39,257 nt of DNA from Clostridia bacterium (lineage in GTDB: Bacteria; Bacillota; Clostridia; Christensenellales; CAG-1252). This document shows, piece after piece, positions 35,092 through 39,257 of this stretch (the stretch's first letter is position 1; the number at the start of each line of letters is the position of its first letter). Under the pieces are notes generated by a model. It made no database searches. It was given only the letters and a program-made list of their open reading frames with translations, and was not told the origin of the DNA. The DNA lies in the NCBI GenBank assembly GCA_024685775.1, contig JAIKVL010000038.1, positions 1-39,257 of the forward strand, written 5' to 3'. A program made the translations under genes and the position numbers.

Positions 35092-36927
35092 TTATGCGTT
35101 TTCTCCGCCTTCTTCCGCAGCGGAGCAAGTGACGACGATCTCCAAGATTTTCGGCGTGAGGTCGTCATAGACGGTCAAAGACGCGGCGTCGATCAATCGA
35201 TACGCTTCGTAAAGCGTGGATTCGAATTCGTACGCGTCGAACGCGCCGCAGGTCAGATAGGTGGAAGAGAACGATCCGTCGGTCACGGGGAAGGTACGGA
35301 CTTCCTCTCCGTCCGCGAAAATCCCGATGCTTTGCGCTTTAACGAGATCCGCGCCCATCGAATTCAGAATCGTGTTCAGATGATAGCCGCAGTAGTAGGC
35401 GGTCATCCCGCTGACGGACAGCGCGAAATACGAGGGGTTGAACGTGTCGCGAAGCGAGAAAGATTTTACGAGTTCGGTCTTTTCGCCGCGGATCTGCTTG
35501 AAGGTCACCGAAAGCGGAAGCGGCTCGAACGTTATGGCGGAGCGGCGAAGCGCGGGTCCTTCTTCTTTCATTTCCCAAATTTTTTCGAAATCAAGGGCGT
35601 AGCTTTCGCCGACGAGGTATTTCTCTTTGTTTTTGAGTTCTTCTTCCGTCAAAGGATAGGCGGTTTGCCCCGTCCCGAGTTTCGCTCTCGTCCCCGAGAC
35701 TTGGGGAACGGACGCGCTGTAAAAGAGATTGTAGATCGGGACGCTGTTGATCCCGGAAGAACCCGCCGTGTTTCCGAAAACGCCCGAAGTGATCGAAGAT
35801 TCCGACGTCCCGTCTCTCGTCGTCGAAGCGGAAGCGGAACCGATCGCAAGACAGGAAGAAATGCGGTCCGAACCCGCGATCGAGCCTGCGAGGACGCCCG
35901 CTCGCGCGATCGCCGTGCTGGTCTTCGAGGTCAGATTGTAGCCCGTCGCGCTCGCTTCGACGGTCGCGTTCGCATAAGAATTCGTCATAACGAAACGCGG
36001 CGAAGCGTTCGACGCATAGCCGAGAAGCCCGCCGAGGAAGACGCAGGAGTATTGCGCGTAGACGGTTCCTTCGAAAGAGGTCTTGAAGATCTTTCCCGAG
36101 GCGACTTGCCCGATCGCGCCGCCCGCGTACATATTGACGGAACCCGTCGTCGAGATTCCTTCGAGGATCTTCATTTCGCCGGTTACGCGGCAGTTATCGA
36201 AGACGGACGCATTCGCGTAGCCGCAAAGCAACCCGACGTTGATCGAGTTCCCTTTGACGTTCGAATCCTTTCCGAAGACGAGGCTTGCGCCTTCGAGGGT
36301 GAGATTCTTGATCACGGCGTTTTTGATCGATCCGAACAGACCGACTTTCGCGTCCGCGTTACAGGTCTTCAAAGTAAGCCCCGTGATCTTGTGTCCGTTT
36401 CCGTCGAAGACGCCGATGAAGGGGGTCGAGGTGTTTCCGATCGGAGTCCATTCCGCGCCCGAAAGATCGATATCCGCTTCCAAGCGATAATGCAGGGGCG
36501 CCTCGACCTTCGTCTTTCCGAAGGCGACCTCGACGGAACCGGAGAAAATGGTTTTGAGTTCGTCCGCGCCCGAAATCAAATAGGGGTCGGCGTAGCTTCC
36601 TTCGCCGAGGTGATAGACGATGCTTTCCGATCTCGCGACGATTTTTTTGGACTTGTCGTGCGCCGTAACGGTGTAAAGATAATCGCCCGCCGCGCTTTGG
36701 GGGCAAGCGTAAGATTCGGTTTTCGAGGAGACGGAGTAGCCCGTCCCGTCCGGGAAAGTGCAATTGACGGTGTAATACGACGCGTTCGAGATCTTTTCCC
36801 AAGAAAGGATCGCCCCGTTAAAGGAAAGTGAAAAGGTCGGCGTTTCTTTTTTTCCGCAGGAAAAAAGGCAACCGAGCAGAGCGACAGATAAAAGTAAAAA
36901 CGGGATCCAATGTTTCAATTTTCGCAT
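35092..36927 (-). CDS. Surface lipoprotein with GLUG-like repeats
   Basis: This 611-residue protein has a lipoprotein signal (candidate lipid-bearing cysteines at 20 and 24, LLGC and LFSC). A fibronectin/Ig-like region follows (about 30-105), then a central repeat region of GLUG type: VFDGNGHKITGLTL, VGLFGSIKNAVI, VGLLCGYANASV, GGAIGQVAS and GGLLGYASN (about 165-330). These repeats usually form a right-handed beta-helix on the cell surface. The C-terminal part is unassigned. The ATG at 36927 is preferred to TTG at 36933. It probably starts the operon continuing into thyA. Confidence 0.85.
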   Translation of the reverse strand: MRKLKHWIPFLLLSVALLGCLFSCGKKETPTFSLSFNGAILSWEKISNASYYTVNCTFPDGTGYSVSSKTESYACPQSAAGDYLYTVTAHDKSKKIVARSESIVYHLGEGSYADPYLISGADELKTIFSGSVEVAFGKTKVEAPLHYRLEADIDLSGAEWTPIGNTSTPFIGVFDGNGHKITGLTLKTCNADAKVGLFGSIKNAVIKNLTLEGASLVFGKDSNVKGNSINVGLLCGYANASVFDNCRVTGEMKILEGISTTGSVNMYAGGAIGQVASGKIFKTSFEGTVYAQYSCVFLGGLLGYASNASPRFVMTNSYANATVEASATGYNLTSKTSTAIARAGVLAGSIAGSDRISSCLAIGSASASTTRDGTSESSITSGVFGNTAGSSGINSVPIYNLFYSASVPQVSGTRAKLGTGQTAYPLTEEELKNKEKYLVGESYALDFEKIWEMKEEGPALRRSAITFEPLPLSVTFKQIRGEKTELVKSFSLRDTFNPSYFALSVSGMTAYYCGYHLNTILNSMGADLVKAQSIGIFADGEEVRTFPVTDGSFSSTYLTCGAFDAYEFESTLYEAYRLIDAASLTVYDDLTPKILEIVVTCSAAEEGGENA

Positions 36928-36959
36928 AATCAAGCATCCGTGCGTTAAGTATTATAGAT

Positions 36960-36988
36960 ATTATAAACAAAAACATACTTCAAGTCAA
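36960..36988 (-). promoter_or_regulatory. Promoter of the surface lipoprotein/thyA operon
   Basis: On the minus strand: TTGACT (36983-36988), a 17-base spacer and TATAAT (36960-36965). Confidence 0.75.
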
Positions 36989-37113
36989 TATAAAAAGATC
37001 GCCCCGCGGCTCCGCGCGGATAAAAGGACAACGCGGGATTTCGCCCGAAAAGGCTTGTCATAAATCCGCCTTTTTCGGCGTATGTTTTAGCATAAAACTT
37101 CGGGAGGGGGATT

Positions 37114-38583
37114 ATGGAAATCGAATTTAAGGACGTTTCGTTCGGTATCAGAAAGGTTTACGAGGATCAGTTCGCGGTGGAGACGCGGGTGGACGCGTCG
37201 GAGCGAGGCGGCGTCTCGAAGACGCTTTCCGTCGAAGCGGAAGCAAAAGTCTCGGGAGTGGAGCTTTTGTCCGGCGAAGCAAGGATCAGCGGAAAGGTCA
37301 ATTACAGGCTGCTATATCTCGATCGGCAGGAGAAACTATGCGGACTGGATTATTTTAAGGATTTTGAATTTGCCATAAAGGGCGAAGAGATCCGCGCGGA
37401 CGAAAGACAGACCGTCGATCTGTCCGTGATCGAAGCGACGGGCGTCGCGGACGGGAACGGGATCGAACTTTCCGCCGTCGTCGGCGCGGTGCTTACGACT
37501 TACGGGGAGAGAGAAGAAAGGGCGGTCGCGGCGGTTCGCGGGGCGGAGATCAAAGAAGAGATTTTTAAGACGCAACGTTTTCGCGCGAAAAAGGACTTTT
37601 CGATCGAACTCGAAAAAGAGGAAAGCGCGGGTGCGAACATCAAAAAGATCGTGCTCTTCGACGCGGCGGCGGCGATCCGCGAAGCAAGCGCGGAAAACGG
37701 GTTCCTTCGCGTTACGGGCGAAGCCGAAGCGAACGTCGTCTACGTTACGGAAGAAGGGGAGACTGTCGAACGCGCGTTCTCTTTCCCGTTTTCGAGGGAA
37801 GAAGAGACGGACGCGGAACGGGCGAGCTTCGATCTCTCGGTAAAGAATGCGCGCGTCGTCTTGTCCGGCGACGAGGAAAATTCTCTGATTGAGATCGAGA
37901 TCGCTTTGACGCTGACGGTTTGCGAATTCTCGGATCGCGAGATCTCCGCGGTGACGGACGTTTACCCGCTCGAAACCGAAGCGGAAGAGAAGAGAAAGGT
38001 GATTCCTTTGCGCCCGTTCCTTTCCGAAGCGTTCTTCCGCGTGCCGCTCTCCGGCGTGATCGAAGAGGAAGGCGTTCGACGCGTCGTGACCGTTCGACCG
38101 GGCGGATCGGCGATCGCGACCGTCGCGGTGAGCGACAACGCGGTCAAAGTCGAGGGCGTGGCTTCCTTTACCGCAGTCTTCGAAAAAGAAGAAGGGTATT
38201 TCTCGAAAGAAAAAGAATTTCCCTTCTCGTTCGATCTTCCTTACGTCGGTGCGAAAGCGGGCGATTCGGCGGAAGCGGCGTTCGAAGCTCTTTCGGTAAC
38301 TTCTCGATTGACCGCAGGCGGGATCGAAGTCGCCGCCGAGACGAGCGTCAAAGTCTCTTTGTTCGGGAACGAGGAGATCGCTTTCCTTTCCGATCTTACG
38401 GAGTGCGGTCCGCGAGCCGAAGAAGATGCGGGCGTCACCGTCTATTTCGCGGAAAAAGGAGAGGATCTTTGGTCGATCGCCAAAGCGATGCGCGCGGCGC
38501 CGAGTGCGCTCGTAAAGGCGAATCCCTTTCTCGCGGAGCCGCTTGATGAAGCGAAAAAGATTATGATTTTCAGAGGAAAATAA
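37114..38583 (+). CDS. DUF3794 and LysM spore-coat protein, SipL-like
   Basis: The 489-residue protein has repeated beta-rich DUF3794 domains (three blocks, roughly 20-140, 160-290 and 305-425) and a C-terminal LysM domain (about 443-489; KGEDLWSIAKAMRAAPSALV). This is the layout of SipL, which in Clostridioides difficile binds SpoIVA and anchors the spore coat. It could also be a related coat protein. GGGAGGGGG precedes the ATG. There is no signal peptide, as expected for a mother-cell protein. The neighbouring spoIIR supports a sporulation role. Confidence 0.88.
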   Translation: MEIEFKDVSFGIRKVYEDQFAVETRVDASERGGVSKTLSVEAEAKVSGVELLSGEARISGKVNYRLLYLDRQEKLCGLDYFKDFEFAIKGEEIRADERQTVDLSVIEATGVADGNGIELSAVVGAVLTTYGEREERAVAAVRGAEIKEEIFKTQRFRAKKDFSIELEKEESAGANIKKIVLFDAAAAIREASAENGFLRVTGEAEANVVYVTEEGETVERAFSFPFSREEETDAERASFDLSVKNARVVLSGDEENSLIEIEIALTLTVCEFSDREISAVTDVYPLETEAEEKRKVIPLRPFLSEAFFRVPLSGVIEEEGVRRVVTVRPGGSAIATVAVSDNAVKVEGVASFTAVFEKEEGYFSKEKEFPFSFDLPYVGAKAGDSAEAAFEALSVTSRLTAGGIEVAAETSVKVSLFGNEEIAFLSDLTECGPRAEEDAGVTVYFAEKGEDLWSIAKAMRAAPSALVKANPFLAEPLDEAKKIMIFRGK

Positions 38584-38590
38584 AAAAAAT

Positions 38591-38608
38591 ATTCGGATTT
38601 TTCCGAAT
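38591..38608 (-). terminator. Terminator of spoIIR
   Basis: ATTCGGA and TCCGAAT with a TTTT loop. On the minus strand the stem is followed by a run of T, which fits the end of spoIIR. Confidence 0.6.
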
Positions 38609-38620
38609 AAAATACAAATC

Positions 38621-38659
38621 GACGCCTTTCCGAGAATTCGGCGAGGCGTCTCTTTTTTT
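38621..38659 (+). terminator. Terminator of the SipL-like gene
   Basis: GACGCCT and AGGCGTC, with a smaller inner stem, then a T-run. Confidence 0.75.
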
Positions 38660-38690
38660 ACGGTTCGAAATAATACACAAGTCATATATT

Positions 38691-39221
38691 CTATTTATGG
38701 AATAACTCGGCGATCCAGCTGCGATATCGTATCTCTTCCGTCCCCGTTTCTTTCGCCGCCACGAAGCATAAAGGCGGGAACGCGACGCACCACCAATTTT
38801 TACCTTTCCCCGTTCCGAGTTCGACGACGACGGCGTCGTAGGTTCCCTTTTCGAGGGTCAGATCGCCGTAAGATTTTGTGGGAAAATCCTCTTTTCCGAG
38901 TTTTACCCTCGCCGTGTAGGAATAACCGCAACCGAGAAGAGTGTCGTCCGCGATCTTTTCGATCTCGCTTTTTCGATTTTTCATAAGTTCCCACATTTCC
39001 TCTTTGGTCTTCGCGGTCACCGCGAGCGGCGCGAGATATTGGACGATGCTGTCGCGGACGGCGAGTTTGATCGTTTGGTCTTCTTCTCTGTCGGAATTTG
39101 CGCGAATATGAATCCTTATATATTTTTCGCGGGCGGGCGCAGGCGCGCAGGAAGTCAATAGGAGAGTGCCGACGGCGGCGAAGAGAATCAAACAAAGAAA
39201 AATCAATATGTAACGTTTCAT
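38691..39221 (-). CDS. spoIIR: Stage II sporulation protein R
   Basis: SpoIIR is made in the forespore under sigma F, exported, and triggers SpoIIGA to process pro-sigma E in the mother cell. The 176-residue protein has an N-terminal membrane or lipoprotein signal (LLTSC, cysteine 25), the family segment IRIHIRANSDREEDQ at about 36-50, and KNWWCVAFPPLCF near 140. No clear ribosome-binding site is seen before the ATG. Only 36 bases upstream are available, so a sigma F promoter cannot be judged. Confidence 0.93.
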   Translation of the reverse strand: MKRYILIFLCLILFAAVGTLLLTSCAPAPAREKYIRIHIRANSDREEDQTIKLAVRDSIVQYLAPLAVTAKTKEEMWELMKNRKSEIEKIADDTLLGCGYSYTARVKLGKEDFPTKSYGDLTLEKGTYDAVVVELGTGKGKNWWCVAFPPLCFVAAKETGTEEIRYRSWIAELFHK

Positions 39222-39257
39222 ATCGAAAGTATGGGCGGATTTTTCCGTTTCAAACGG

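Noticed and set aside
35083..36831. A 582-codon open frame on the plus strand opposite the surface lipoprotein
   Set aside because: The minus-strand frame has a lipoprotein signal, repeats and a promoter, while this one has none and shows the usual shadow composition.
1..39257. CRISPR array, rRNA genes or transposase genes
   Set aside because: No regularly spaced repeats, no rRNA sequence and no transposase or integrase frame were seen. The only regular repeats lie in coding sequence of the LRR protein.

Overview
The window looks like a chromosomal segment of a spore-forming, Clostridia-like Bacillota bacterium, probably an uncultured gut or rumen lineage. That placement is inference. It rests on a SpoIIR homologue, a DUF3794/LysM spore-coat protein of the SipL type, strong GGAGG ribosome-binding sites, sigma-A promoters, a one-chain PurL, and an archaeal-type prolyl-tRNA synthetase. 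Nearly all housekeeping genes share a GC-rich codon habit that leaves long, meaningless open frames on the opposite strand.

Positions 1-3411 are the end of a genomic island. It holds the 3' part of an AT-rich superfamily 1 helicase gene cut by the window edge, then about 1.2 kb with no convincing intact gene. That stretch has a near-consensus promoter overlapped by repeated AAGGTGTT boxes, a long attenuator-like hairpin, a strong ribosome-binding site feeding a broken reading frame, and several copies of the 3' end of the adjacent tRNA-Ser(UGA) gene (3412-3499, minus strand). A 22-bp direct repeat of the tRNA end marks the island's attachment site.

Positions 3704-15079 are a de novo purine operon: purE, purC, purF, purM, purN, a PurO-type IMP cyclohydrolase, a stand-alone AICAR transformylase, purD and a 1227-residue purL. 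purB lies convergently behind a shared terminator and has its own promoter. Two oddities are a PurF without its glutaminase cysteine, and the usual bifunctional PurH replaced by two separate proteins.

Positions 16683-25347 carry manA and a ComEC-like membrane protein, an XRE-cupin regulator heading a polyamine ABC transporter operon (potA, potB, potC, potD), and an AEC-family carrier on the other strand that appears to be read from a leaderless mRNA.

Positions 25406-31217 hold an M20 dipeptidase, a DUF421 membrane protein, and a small XRE repressor gene divergent from a leucine-rich-repeat lipoprotein with a collagen-like stalk. Two palindromic operators lie in the intervening promoter. An unrecognised 242-residue protein follows.

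Positions 31391-36988 are mostly minus strand: proS with its own promoter, then (in transcription order) a GLUG-type surface lipoprotein, thyA, folA and ispE. thyA and folA overlap and are functionally linked, because FolA recycles the dihydrofolate made by ThyA. The same folate pool supplies 10-formyl-THF to PurN and the AICAR transformylase. The window ends with the SipL-like spore-coat gene and convergent spoIIR.
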